A stretch of DNA of 39,553 nucleotides, from positions 1 to 39,553 of IMG/VR virus record IMGVR_UViG_3300033149_005420. One strand, given 5' to 3'. Below the pieces are notes generated by a model. That model made no database searches. It was not told the DNA's origin and saw only the letters and a program-made list of their open reading frames with translations. The position numbers were made by a program, and so were the translations under genes. Positions 1 to 6,562 of this stretch are shown piece by piece. The stretch is from a virus. Every line of letters starts with the position of its first letter. The first letter of the stretch is position 1.

Positions 1-1963
1 CATTGTCTCTATCTTCCACTTGCTTAACCATGTCATCATCAATCTTTGCATGAGTATTTATATCAGTAACGATATTAACAAGCTTACCAACCATAGAGGC
101 CATATTGAACCCATTAAATTTATGGGGTGGAACTTTACAGATATTACTTTCATCATCACCATGAATCATTTTAAGTACTTTTATTAAAGTTGTCTTACCT
201 GTTCCTGATGGCCCAACAAGAGCAAAAAATTGTGGGAAGGTAGGAACTAATGAAGCACCAAACATTTCTTGAACAAGATCAAACTGCTCTTGGTCACCGC
301 TTAGATACTCTAAAAGCCATTCAGAGAATTTATCATTAGTTGCGACAAGTTCAGGATCATACTCAAAATCAACTTTAAATGTTATGAAATCATTTTTAGA
401 GTGCTCAAGGAAATCAAATGAGTAATTACCTTTACTATCAATCTTTAGGTGAAGAGTTCCATTTGAGAAGTTTGCAACATTACTTCTTGGAACAAACATA
501 TCAATTTCTTTTGGTTTTGATGGTACATACATCATAAACATTTTAAAGATATTATCAATTCTTCTTGTTGTTAGAATGTTGTCATAAATTGCATTAAACT
601 TTATTTTAATAAGATCAATTTGCTCATCATTAAGGTGTTGCCAATATCCTTCTTTATAAAAGAATAAATCTTTCTTACCTTGCTTACAGATAAAACCATT
701 CTCAAACTTTTTATATTTGTCATCCCAATCACATTTAAAAGTATCTAAAAGTATCTTACTGACAACATCAAATTCCTTTGGTTGTTTTGCCTGCCCTTGT
801 TCAATAAGAGCAGATTGAGGCATATCAACTGTGAGTGGTCTTTTATCAGGATCAAGCTTTTTCCATATAGAACATTTTGCAGAACAATAAACTGACTTAC
901 ATTCATCCTGACAACCAAAGTTATAATTTCCACCACGCTCATAAATGTTAGAGATAATGGTTGAGACTTCACTCATTGCTAAACCGTTTTCTTGACTCCA
1001 TTTAAAAAGATCAGTTTCACATTTTGATTGAGTTTTACCTGTTCTAAAATAATCATTCACTAAACGCATACAAGCATTATTTCTTCCTACATCATCACAC
1101 CTTGATTCAAGCATTTTTTTGACACACAATTTATCATCAAACTTTTCAAAAGGGCTTGGTGCTTCAATTGTCCCTGCTCTTTCTTTTTCAATCTCATATG
1201 ATTTACGTGCTGAATGTTCTAAAGCTGTTTGAATTACTTCTAGTGATTCACGTTCTCTTCCAATTTTAATTTCTTCTAGAAAATCAAAAGTATTAGGTGC
1301 TTCTGCTGCCTCAATAATATCTTCTATTTCAGATGAGAATAGTTGGTTTATGGGCACAAAGTTTTTATATAAACCTGATTTATCATGTTGAGTAAAGGGC
1401 ACTCTAAATTTTCTATTATAGTTATAGATAGAATCATCAAGTGTTGGATAAAATTCTTTTAAATGTTTTGCTAAATCTTTAAGTTGGTTTGGAAGATGCT
1501 CATTTGCTTCAAGTGGGAAATATCCACAAGGTATCATCACATGAAAACCTTTACTGCCTGAAAAGAAAACAGCAACATCTTTTACATCTAACCATTCAAC
1601 AAATTTTTTAACATCGTCCATTGCATCAGCAGGATCTTCAGCATCAAAATCAAAAGAGATACAACCTAAAGATGCACGTGCATTTCCTTCATATTGTGTA
1701 AAAGTTTTACCATTACATTTATAGTCAGGATTTTTAGGTGTTTGGCCTGACAAGTGATATTCATAAATCTTTTTATTATCTCTATCTAATGTTTGTGTGT
1801 CCCACTCAAGCTTCAGCATCTTCTCTTCAAGATCAAAGTAACAACAAAAAGCTGTAGAGCTATTGTGCCCTAGTATGTGCTCATATAATTGATCTGCTTT
1901 TAAATGCCCTTGGGTTAAGCGTGAAGCCTTTGAGGTTAAAAAATAATTCATGTAATTAGTCAT
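1..1963 (-). CDS. AEP primase / D5-like SF3 helicase, N-terminal three quarters (gene continues at 39553)
   Basis: Replicative primase-helicase that would make primers and unwind the phage chromosome. Translated by hand from ATG 1963, which has an AGGGG Shine-Dalgarno just upstream. An archaeo-eukaryotic primase domain is indicated by the acidic pair in FDFDAED (D105, D107) and the following SGSKGFH (about 135-141), the DxD and sxH motifs of that family. A cysteine cluster CxxxCxxxxCxxxC follows near residues 350-365, likely metal binding. The helicase part has a Walker A motif, GPSGTGKTT, near residue 585. The reading frame is open at position 1 and continues in frame from 39553 to 38949, giving 855 residues in total. 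The gene is divergent from the early operon and has its own promoter. The domain assignment is secure; whether it also synthesises DNA, as PrimPol enzymes do, is unknown. Confidence 0.93.
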   Translation of the reverse strand, partial: MTNYMNYFLTSKASRLTQGHLKADQLYEHILGHNSSTAFCCYFDLEEKMLKLEWDTQTLDRDNKKIYEYHLSGQTPKNPDYKCNGKTFTQYEGNARASLGCISFDFDAEDPADAMDDVKKFVEWLDVKDVAVFFSGSKGFHVMIPCGYFPLEANEHLPNQLKDLAKHLKEFYPTLDDSIYNYNRKFRVPFTQHDKSGLYKNFVPINQLFSSEIEDIIEAAEAPNTFDFLEEIKIGRERESLEVIQTALEHSARKSYEIEKERAGTIEAPSPFEKFDDKLCVKKMLESRCDDVGRNNACMRLVNDYFRTGKTQSKCETDLFKWSQENGLAMSEVSTIISNIYERGGNYNFGCQDECKSVYCSAKCSIWKKLDPDKRPLTVDMPQSALIEQGQAKQPKEFDVVSKILLDTFKCDWDDKYKKFENGFICKQGKKDLFFYKEGYWQHLNDEQIDLIKIKFNAIYDNILTTRRIDNIFKMFMMYVPSKPKEIDMFVPRSNVANFSNGTLHLKIDSKGNYSFDFLEHSKNDFITFKVDFEYDPELVATNDKFSEWLLEYLSGDQEQFDLVQEMFGASLVPTFPQFFALVGPSGTGKTTLIKVLKMIHGDDESNICKVPPHKFNGFNMASMVGKLVNIVTDINTHAKIDDDMVKQVEDRDN

Positions 1964-1997
1964 ATGTTCCCCTGAAAGTATTAAAATCGTGTAAAAG

Positions 1998-2026
1998 ATT
2001 AAACACTATTTATAAATGTTTGACAA
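1998..2026 (-). promoter_or_regulatory. Leftward promoter of the primase gene
   Basis: On the minus strand TTGTCA (2026-2021), a 17-base spacer and TTTAAT (2003-1998), each 5/6 to the sigma70 consensus. Predicted start near 1991, giving a leader of about 28 nt before the primase ATG. Its -35 box overlaps that of the rightward promoter, so the two polymerases should exclude one another. It carries the TTGTCAnACA motif shared with the tail and terminase promoters. Confidence 0.6.
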
Positions 2027-2048
2027 GGAGAGTGTAAAATCATACAAT
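2020..2048 (+). promoter_or_regulatory. Strong rightward sigma70-like promoter (drives candidate small RNA)
   Basis: TTGACA (2020-2025), exactly 17 bases, then TACAAT (2043-2048): a perfect -35 and a 5/6 -10, the best rightward promoter match noticed. Predicted start near G2055. No gene begins until 2240, and a hairpin terminator lies at 2096-2146, so the promoter seems to serve a short RNA or an attenuated leader of the early operon. Confidence 0.7.
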
Positions 2049-2054
2049 TCTTCT

Positions 2055-2146
2055 GCTTACAAAAGCCTTTCTTCCCTGAAAGATTAGTGAGCTATAAGCC
2101 TTGGGGATTGGTTGTTAAACTCTTCTAACCTCAAGGCTTTTAATTT
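2055..2146 (+). ncRNA. Candidate phage small RNA / attenuated leader with anti-Shine-Dalgarno loop
   Basis: About 90 nt between a consensus promoter and an intrinsic-terminator hairpin, with no convincing ORF. A 5-bp stem (CTTTC 2067-2071 with GAAAG 2078-2082) displays TTCCCT in its loop, a C-rich anti-Shine-Dalgarno loop of the kind known in some staphylococcal sRNAs. The reverse complement of 2065-2076 is GGGAAGAAAGGC, identical to 12153-12164 directly before the DNA polymerase ATG. Ten bases of it recur before the genes at 6069, 24101 and 24477. CCCTGAAAG matches the primase leader. AAAAGCCTT (2061-2069) can also pair with AAGGCTTTT (2133-2141), competing with the terminator stem. It may instead be a transcription attenuator, or the fossil ribosome-binding site of a lost minus-strand gene. 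Expression is not shown. Confidence 0.45.
2096..2146 (+). terminator. Intrinsic terminator of the leader/small RNA
   Basis: AAGCCTTGGGG (2096-2106) pairs with CCTCAAGGCTT (2129-2139), 11 bp with one G-U pair, followed by TTAATTTATT. The U-run is modest, so read-through into the early operon is plausible. Confidence 0.55.
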
Positions 2147-2181
2147 ATTCTATAATAACTATCCACATTAAAAATAATTCC

Positions 2182-2210
2182 TTGACGATATCAATTAGAT
2201 ATTGCATTAT
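2182..2210 (+). promoter_or_regulatory. Early-operon promoter with a dyad operator in its spacer
   Basis: TTGACG (2182-2187) and CATTAT (2205-2210) are 17 bases apart; shifting the -10 by one base gives ATTATG with an upstream TG. The spacer contains ATATC-AATTA-GATAT (2188-2202), a perfect 5-bp inverted repeat where a repressor would block polymerase. The -35 is good and the -10 imperfect, so an activator may be involved. The first gene, at 2240, follows a strong CAGGGGAG Shine-Dalgarno. Confidence 0.5.
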
Positions 2211-2239
2211 GCTTTTACAAATTATTCAGGGGAGAAAAA

Positions 2240-2500
2240 ATGTCAGAAAATGTGACTGTAACTTTACCGTACAAAGAGTATGAGAGTTTAAAATCATTAG
2301 CTCATACTAATCTTAGAATAACACAAATTTTAAGTGGGAAAATTCAATCTTTGATTGGTGTAGATTCTAGAACAAATAGATATCTAGTGGTGGGCAAACC
2401 AGAAATAAATGTTTTAGATACGTTAGTTGATATTATGAACGAAGCTCACAATGAGATTTATGGTAATAAAGATCCATACCACAAAGCAAGGAATAAATAA
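2240..2500 (+). CDS. Hypothetical protein, first gene of the early operon
   Basis: An 86-residue protein not recognised. The start follows a strong CAGGGGAGAAAAA ribosome-binding site. It is mixed alpha/beta with no cysteine pairs, signal peptide or membrane segment, and has a lysine- and asparagine-rich tail. Its TAA overlaps the next ATG (TAATG), so translation is coupled to the following gene. Being first behind the early promoter, it should be among the earliest and most abundant phage proteins, a position often held by host-takeover factors; that role is inference from position only. Confidence 0.75.
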   Translation: MSENVTVTLPYKEYESLKSLAHTNLRITQILSGKIQSLIGVDSRTNRYLVVGKPEINVLDTLVDIMNEAHNEIYGNKDPYHKARNK

Positions 2501-2826
2501 TGCAAACAATTAAATTAAAAAAAGAACTTTTTAAATCTGTTAAAGAGTGTAGAAAAATATCTACCACTAGGTTAGGAATGAAACAGTATCATTTGGGGGA
2601 TGCTATTTTTGTTGATCCTGAAAATAAAGACAACAACATAAAAATTTTTATTGGTGGAATGTATTGTTGTCACTTTAACTATCTTGCACATTATGAAAAA
2701 AACTTATACTTTGCTGAAAATTATTCTACACACAAAGAATTTGAAAAAGCATTGATTGAAATATATGGGCCTATAAAAGAAGATCAAATAATGACTGTTA
2801 TTAATTTTTATATAAGAAGTAACTAA
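2500..2826 (+). CDS. Hypothetical early protein
   Basis: A 108-residue protein, not recognised. It starts at the ATG that overlaps the previous stop and ends in TAATG with the next gene. Soluble, lysine-rich at the N-terminus, with an aromatic-rich middle (GGMYCCHFNYLAHY) that has two adjacent cysteines and a histidine. No known catalytic motif seen. Part of the tightly coupled block of small genes at 2240-3260. Confidence 0.72.
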   Translation: MQTIKLKKELFKSVKECRKISTTRLGMKQYHLGDAIFVDPENKDNNIKIFIGGMYCCHFNYLAHYEKNLYFAENYSTHKEFEKALIEIYGPIKEDQIMTVINFYIRSN

Positions 2827-3260
2827 TGAGTTGCTCAATTCATTTCCATACAGAAATAAAAATAAACGGTAAATGGGAACATTATTCAAAGCCAAATATT
2901 TCTACTTCTTATTTTTTGTTTTCATTATTGGCAGGAGTTAGATCAAGTGAGAATTCTCCAAAAATGTTTAAAATGTTTGATGGGATTACACCTGATGATG
3001 TGAATATTGTTACACGAAAAGAGTTAATAGAGTGTTCTGATACTCATTCATTAGTTACTTATAATTCTGAAGAAATTATTGCATTTTATTCTTATATAAG
3101 AGAAGAAGGTATAATAATAGGCAGTAAGCTTTTATGCCTTTGCCTTGAATGGGATTATATAGGGTATATTGATGGGCATTGTTGGGATATTTTAAATGAT
3201 CCTGATGATGCACCTGAATGGCTTGAAGATGTTAGGTGGATAATTGGATTTGATAACTAA
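2826..3260 (+). CDS. Conserved phage hypothetical protein of the 'MSCxIH' type
   Basis: A 144-residue acidic protein starting at the coupled ATG. The beginning MSCSIHFHTEIKINGKWEHY resembles a family of phage proteins that begin MSCDIH, have a K/R-DGKW motif, and then a 'LFSxLAGVR' segment and a proline- and aspartate-rich loop (here ITPDDV). All of these are visible. From memory this family is found in phages of many Gram-negative hosts and has no assigned function. The Cys3-His6-His8 grouping at the N-terminus could bind metal, which is inference. Confidence 0.75.
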   Translation: MSCSIHFHTEIKINGKWEHYSKPNISTSYFLFSLLAGVRSSENSPKMFKMFDGITPDDVNIVTRKELIECSDTHSLVTYNSEEIIAFYSYIREEGIIIGSKLLCLCLEWDYIGYIDGHCWDILNDPDDAPEWLEDVRWIIGFDN

Positions 3261-3271
3261 GGAAACAAAGA

Positions 3272-3499
3272 ATGAGAAAAGCAACACCAAAATCATCATT
3301 TAAAGATAAACACGCAAAATGTAAAAGTTGTGGTGCAGATATAGTTTTTGTGAATAAAGCTTTTCATGGTGCAAGAGTTATTGATCCACGCCCTGTAAAT
3401 TTGATTGGTAGAAAAACTCATACTTGTTCCATGACAGCGTGTAGAGAATTAAGCAAAGAAGAAATTGATAAGATGAACGAAAAGTTGAGGGAGAAATAA
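3272..3499 (+). CDS. Small zinc-ribbon-like protein
   Basis: A 75-residue basic protein with a CKSCGAD knuckle near residue 17, a second cysteine pair (HTCSMTAC, about 51-56) and a charged helical tail. The CxxC...CxxxxC arrangement suggests one zinc site. The start follows AAGGAAAC. It may bind nucleic acid or a host protein; function unknown. One of several tiny cysteine-knuckle proteins in this genome (also 5751, 6740, 26328 and 33905). Confidence 0.7.
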   Translation: MRKATPKSSFKDKHAKCKSCGADIVFVNKAFHGARVIDPRPVNLIGRKTHTCSMTACRELSKEEIDKMNEKLREK

Positions 3500-3672
3500 T
3501 GAAAAGAATAATTTTATTTTTAATGATGATGTTGTTAACTTCTTGTGGAAAATCTTTCACAGTTGAGTGCTATTACAAAGGCAAATTAATGAAAAATTAT
3601 CGAACAACTTTTGCTACTTTTTCTAGTGGTGATGCATATGATAAGTGTATACTTACTAACGAGAGGGAATAA
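3499..3672 (+). CDS. Small predicted lipoprotein
   Basis: A 57-residue protein starting at the ATG that overlaps the previous stop (TAATG). It has a basic N-terminus (MKR), a hydrophobic core (IILFLMMMLL) and a lipobox LTSC with cysteine 16 as the lipidation site. The mature part is only about 40 residues with two more cysteines, which could form a disulfide in the periplasm. It ends in TAATG with the next gene. Early phage lipoproteins are sometimes superinfection-exclusion proteins; that role here is a guess. Confidence 0.65.
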   Translation: MKRIILFLMMMLLTSCGKSFTVECYYKGKLMKNYRTTFATFSSGDAYDKCILTNERE

Positions 3673-3959
3673 TGGAACCAGTATTTAATACCGTCGAAGA
3701 AGCACGCGAATGTAAAGCAAAAGCAGAAGGTTTAGAGATAGCATTTAATGCTGAAATAGATGCAAATGATAAGCTAAGAAATAAACTTAATTCTTTAATA
3801 GAAGAATTACACACAAACAAAAAAGCACTTAAATCTAAAGAACAAGAATTAATGTGTGTTGGAAATGTTGGTAAAGAGCTAAAAGCATCATATGAATGGA
3901 ATAGAACACTTCAAAACCAAATAAATACACTAAAGCAGTGTTTGAAAGATCAACTCTAA
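3672..3959 (+). CDS. Hypothetical coiled-coil protein
   Basis: A 95-residue, almost wholly helical protein with heptad-like leucine spacing from about residue 20 to the end, rich in lysine and glutamate. It starts at the coupled ATG. No catalytic motif. Probably an oligomerising or adaptor protein; function unknown. Confidence 0.68.
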   Translation: MEPVFNTVEEARECKAKAEGLEIAFNAEIDANDKLRNKLNSLIEELHTNKKALKSKEQELMCVGNVGKELKASYEWNRTLQNQINTLKQCLKDQL

Positions 3960-4036
3960 TGAATGTAATTCAGGTAATAGTTTTAATTATTTTTGTGGAA
4001 TTTCTTTTGGTGTGTTGGTGGGCTTCATGGCTTTAA
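3959..4036 (+). CDS. Possible 25-residue membrane peptide
   Basis: This short frame begins at the ATG overlapping the previous stop (TAATG), as many neighbours do, and encodes one long hydrophobic segment (VIQVIVLIIFVEFLLVCWW) ending in ASWL. It overlaps the next gene by about 10 bases. The Shine-Dalgarno is weak and it may depend on translational coupling. It could be a real one-span membrane peptide or chance; its fit into the overlap pattern is the main support. Confidence 0.35.
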   Translation: MNVIQVIVLIIFVEFLLVCWWASWL

Positions 4037-4224
4037 GACACAAAGGATATAATACAACCCTTTATAGGACATCTTTATCTGAAGAATTCTGTAAAAGAGT
4101 TGTTGAACTGATGGAAGAATTTTGTAATAAAACAGATAGATCACCTTGCCAAACATTATTTAATTCAATAGCGAAAAATGAAATAGCAAGATTAATTAAG
4201 GAGAGCTTAAAAGATGGAAATTAA
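4027..4224 (+). CDS. Hypothetical small protein
   Basis: A 65-residue protein. I use ATG 4027, which follows GGTGGGCTTC, rather than the GTG at 4012. Mainly helical with three cysteines, including CNKTDRSPC, which could be a disulfide or metal pair. Its last 11 bases overlap the next gene. Not recognised. Confidence 0.6.
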   Translation: MALRHKGYNTTLYRTSLSEEFCKRVVELMEEFCNKTDRSPCQTLFNSIAKNEIARLIKESLKDGN

Positions 4225-4576
4225 AATTAATTTAAACAACAAAGAACAGGCAAAAGAAGAAGTAAAAAAGATCCAAAAAGCCATTGATGATTTACTTGGG
4301 GTTTGTAATGACCAGAAAACTCAACTTCAAGAAAATGTAAAAGTCATAAATGAAGCTGAAGAGCATATTAAAAATCTTACTGATACTTCAATTGGTTTAT
4401 CTGATTCACTGAAGGCAATTCATCAAATTCTTGGAAGAAAAAAAGATCTATTTGAAGGAGATGAAGAAATAAAAGCAATCATGGATACTCTTTCAACTTT
4501 TGTTCTTGGTTCAGGTGCAATTAAACTTGGTGTTTTAAGTAATAAAAAGGATAAAGAAAATGCCAAATCTATTTAA
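4214..4576 (+). CDS. Hypothetical coiled-coil protein
   Basis: A 120-residue protein. Residues 8 to about 75 are strongly helical with coiled-coil character, then comes a short hydrophobic, glycine-containing stretch (STFVLGSGAIKLGVL, about 91-105) and a lysine-rich tail. The Shine-Dalgarno GGAG lies inside the previous gene. The hydrophobic stretch is too short and polar for a confident membrane span. Function unknown. Confidence 0.65.
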   Translation: MEIKINLNNKEQAKEEVKKIQKAIDDLLGVCNDQKTQLQENVKVINEAEEHIKNLTDTSIGLSDSLKAIHQILGRKKDLFEGDEEIKAIMDTLSTFVLGSGAIKLGVLSNKKDKENAKSI

Positions 4577-4733
4577 AATAACAACACAAGATGGGGAGTT
4601 TTATATTTTTGCTGAAGATATGAGTGATGCAATATACCATCATAGCGATTGCCTTGAATGTGAATTAATAGAATATAAAGTAACTCCATGTGCTTTAAGA
4701 TTAGTAATGAAATCATTGAAAGAAAGGAATTAA
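4560..4733 (+). CDS. Hypothetical 57-residue protein
   Basis: Starts at ATG 4560, overlapping the end of the previous gene, after an AAGGATAAAG ribosome-binding site. Compact, with an SDCLECEL cysteine pair and nearby histidines (YHHSDCLEC), possibly a small metal-binding fold. Ends just before the strong AGAAAGGAAT signal of the next gene. Length and spacing support a real gene; no family recognised. Confidence 0.55.
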   Translation: MPNLFKITTQDGEFYIFAEDMSDAIYHHSDCLECELIEYKVTPCALRLVMKSLKERN

Positions 4734-4735
4734 TA

Positions 4736-5107
4736 ATGGGTAAAGAAAGATTTGATAGAAGCAAGCCCCATGTAGGTATTGGAGCAATGAACATAGATCC
4801 TAAAACTCTCCAAATGAACCAAGTAACAGGGGAGCTTGAGGGGCTAAGAAAAGTTATCACTTATTTATGGGATGGTAACAATGAGGCATTTGCAGCACTG
4901 TTGTTTGTTAAATCAAATTATAAAGAATGGCCTGCAATGATCACATGGATGAAAAGAAATGGTTTGAAGGGGCAAAAGCTTGTTGAGTTTTTCGAAAATG
5001 AATCAAGTGATGGTGGTGGATATCATATGGGAGCTACAAAAATATTAAGTGTATTAAAAGGGTTAAAATTTCAAACTGAAACTGTAAAAATAGGGGAATT
5101 ATTATGA
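4736..5107 (+). CDS. Phage protein with an EF-Tu-like N-terminal peptide
   Basis: A 123-residue protein from ATG 4736, chosen over the upstream alternative start because AGAAAGGAAT lies just ahead. The first residues, MGKERFDRSKPHVGIG, closely resemble the beginning of bacterial elongation factor Tu (E. coli: SKEKFERTKPHVNVG), but the P-loop that follows in EF-Tu (GHVDHGKT) is absent. The rest (about 35-123) is a helical domain with LVEFFENESSDGGGY near residue 83. It is therefore not a GTPase. The resemblance may be mimicry, a captured host fragment or coincidence. TGA/ATG overlap couples it to the lipoprotein transglycosylase downstream. Confidence 0.7.
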   Translation: MGKERFDRSKPHVGIGAMNIDPKTLQMNQVTGELEGLRKVITYLWDGNNEAFAALLFVKSNYKEWPAMITWMKRNGLKGQKLVEFFENESSDGGGYHMGATKILSVLKGLKFQTETVKIGELL

Positions 5108-5754
5108 AAAAGAATTATAAAGAAAGAATTTTGGCCGTTGTGATGTTATTAGTATCATTTTTATTTTTATTAGGTTTAACGATAATGGTTACAGGTTGCT
5201 CAATTGATGATCCTGTTATTCCACAAACACCTGAATCAAAACCTGTTGAGGTTAAGCCGATTATTGTAAAACCTCAAGTTTATAAGTTTAGGTGGGATAA
5301 TCCAACATATACAAAATATTTAGTTGATGCATTAAAATCAAATTCCCTTCTAACTCTCCAAGTAAATGATATTAAAGATTTTGGAACAAATGATGATCCT
5401 ATTGAGTTTTGGGGAAATATATTTGTTGAGATGGCCTATTTTGAAAGTAAGTGGAAGCCTGAAACATATTATAAAGAATCATTTGGGTTATATTCAAGAG
5501 GGCTTTTTCAACTCTCCAAAGTTGATGGGAAAAGATATGGTTGTGATTTCACAACTGAAAAATCTGTTCATAATGAAAAAGCTAATATTGAGTGTGCTGT
5601 TTTAGTTATGGAAAAACTTGTTAAACAAAATGGAAGTATTGCAGGAAAAGTTTCAGGTAAATGGCAAGGTGGGGCAAGATATTGGAGTGTACTAAGAGGA
5701 ACAAGAAAATATACTGCTAAAGCTTTAAAAGCAATTAAAGGGGCAAATAAATGA
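5104..5754 (+). CDS. Lipoprotein lytic transglycosylase-like (SLT/lysozyme-like fold)
   Basis: A 216-residue protein with a cytoplasmic basic start, a long hydrophobic segment (about 11-28) and a lipobox MVTGC with lipidation at cysteine 32. A proline-rich linker (about 37-57) leads to the catalytic domain. There E114 in MAYFESKW and the GLFQ motif (about 133-136) fit the Glu and GLxQ signature of SLT-type transglycosylases. An aromatic, glycine-rich C-terminus (WQGGARYW) follows. It would be anchored in a membrane facing peptidoglycan. It lies with the early genes, far from the late lysis genes, so roles such as wall remodelling or superinfection exclusion are possible; these are inferences. 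The enzyme class is likely, not certain. Confidence 0.75.
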   Translation: MKKNYKERILAVVMLLVSFLFLLGLTIMVTGCSIDDPVIPQTPESKPVEVKPIIVKPQVYKFRWDNPTYTKYLVDALKSNSLLTLQVNDIKDFGTNDDPIEFWGNIFVEMAYFESKWKPETYYKESFGLYSRGLFQLSKVDGKRYGCDFTTEKSVHNEKANIECAVLVMEKLVKQNGSIAGKVSGKWQGGARYWSVLRGTRKYTAKALKAIKGANK

Positions 5755-6044
5755 AAATTAGATGTATTCATTGTGAAGAAATTTATAAATTAGAAGGTAT
5801 ATCATGCCCATCTTGTGGCAAGCGTGGGGGCTTTTTACAAGAACCAAAACTGTTAAATCTAGGTGTATTTACTGTTCATCTTGAAGATACTTTAATCCAT
5901 AAAGAAAGCAGAAATGAATACCAAATAAAAGAAATCCAAGCAAAAGGATTAATGGCAAAATGCACTAAATGTTTAATACCTCAAATAGTGGACAAACCTA
6001 TTTATATTTCAAATACAACTATTGAGGAATACAAAATAAAGTAA
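5751..6044 (+). CDS. Zinc-ribbon protein
   Basis: A 97-residue protein with three CxxC knuckles: CIHC (about 5-8), CPSC (about 19-22) and CTKC (about 71-74). The first two form a typical zinc ribbon at the N-terminus. The ATG overlaps the stop of the transglycosylase gene. Probably a small nucleic-acid- or protein-binding factor; no specific family recognised. Confidence 0.7.
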   Translation: MKIRCIHCEEIYKLEGISCPSCGKRGGFLQEPKLLNLGVFTVHLEDTLIHKESRNEYQIKEIQAKGLMAKCTKCLIPQIVDKPIYISNTTIEEYKIK

Positions 6045-6068
6045 TTAAAATTTTAAGGGGAAGAAAGC

Positions 6069-6347
6069 ATGAGTAACAAAGCAACTCAAGAGCAAAAAGA
6101 CGCTGTAAGGCGTATATTAAATAAAAACAAAAATCAAACATGTATTGAAACAGCACATTATTCTATTGATGAGAAATGCCATGCCATTTTTAATTGGAAA
6201 AAGAATTCAGGCGTAATATTTGATTCCTCATTTGTTGAGTCAATCTATGATTATTTTCTAAAATATGGAACTTGTTCAGAAAGGCAAGTTGCTTCTATAG
6301 ATAATATAATTAAAAGATTTGCAATTGAAATTGATAGGTGGTGCTAA
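6069..6347 (+). CDS. Hypothetical protein with sRNA-complementary ribosome-binding site
   Basis: A 92-residue basic protein, not recognised. It contains four cysteines and several tryptophans (FNWKKNSG, IDRWC at the end). The ribosome-binding site GGGGAAGAAAGC directly precedes the ATG; ten bases of it (6058-6067) are complementary to the candidate small RNA at 2065-2074. Its stop overlaps the next start (TAATG). It follows a 24-base gap, the first real break in the coupled gene series since 3260. Confidence 0.7.
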   Translation: MSNKATQEQKDAVRRILNKNKNQTCIETAHYSIDEKCHAIFNWKKNSGVIFDSSFVESIYDYFLKYGTCSERQVASIDNIIKRFAIEIDRWC

Positions 6348-6562
6348 TGAACAAAAAACTAAAAATCTTAGTTGGTGGGGTAACAGGCTTTAATCCTGAA
6401 TATGTAAAAGATCTTGAAGAAGTTGTTGCTTTTTATGCTGAAAATAAAAATTGGCATAGCCACAACATTATATGTGAGTCTGATGTTTGGATAATAGATA
6501 AAAAGATTGGTATCTATGTTGGTGGAAAACGTGCAAGAGAAGTGAGGGAAAAATATGAGTAA
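6347..6562 (+). CDS. Hypothetical small protein
   Basis: A 71-residue protein from the ATG that overlaps the preceding stop; AGGTGG nearby is the Shine-Dalgarno. The start KKLKILVGGVTGF could be a beta-strand and glycine loop, followed by a helix and the end VGGKRAREVREKYE. No motif specific enough for a call. Overlaps the next gene by 8 bases. Confidence 0.65.
   Translation: MNKKLKILVGGVTGFNPEYVKDLEEVVAFYAENKNWHSHNIICESDVWIIDKKIGIYVGGKRAREVREKYE

Noticed and set aside
745-972. Minus-strand frame of 75 codons
   Set aside because: Lies in another frame of the primase gene, whose motifs are clear; no independent start signal.
4573-4860. Minus-strand frame of 95 codons
   Set aside because: Opposite to two coupled plus-strand genes with good ribosome-binding sites; hydrophobic low-complexity content typical of shadows.
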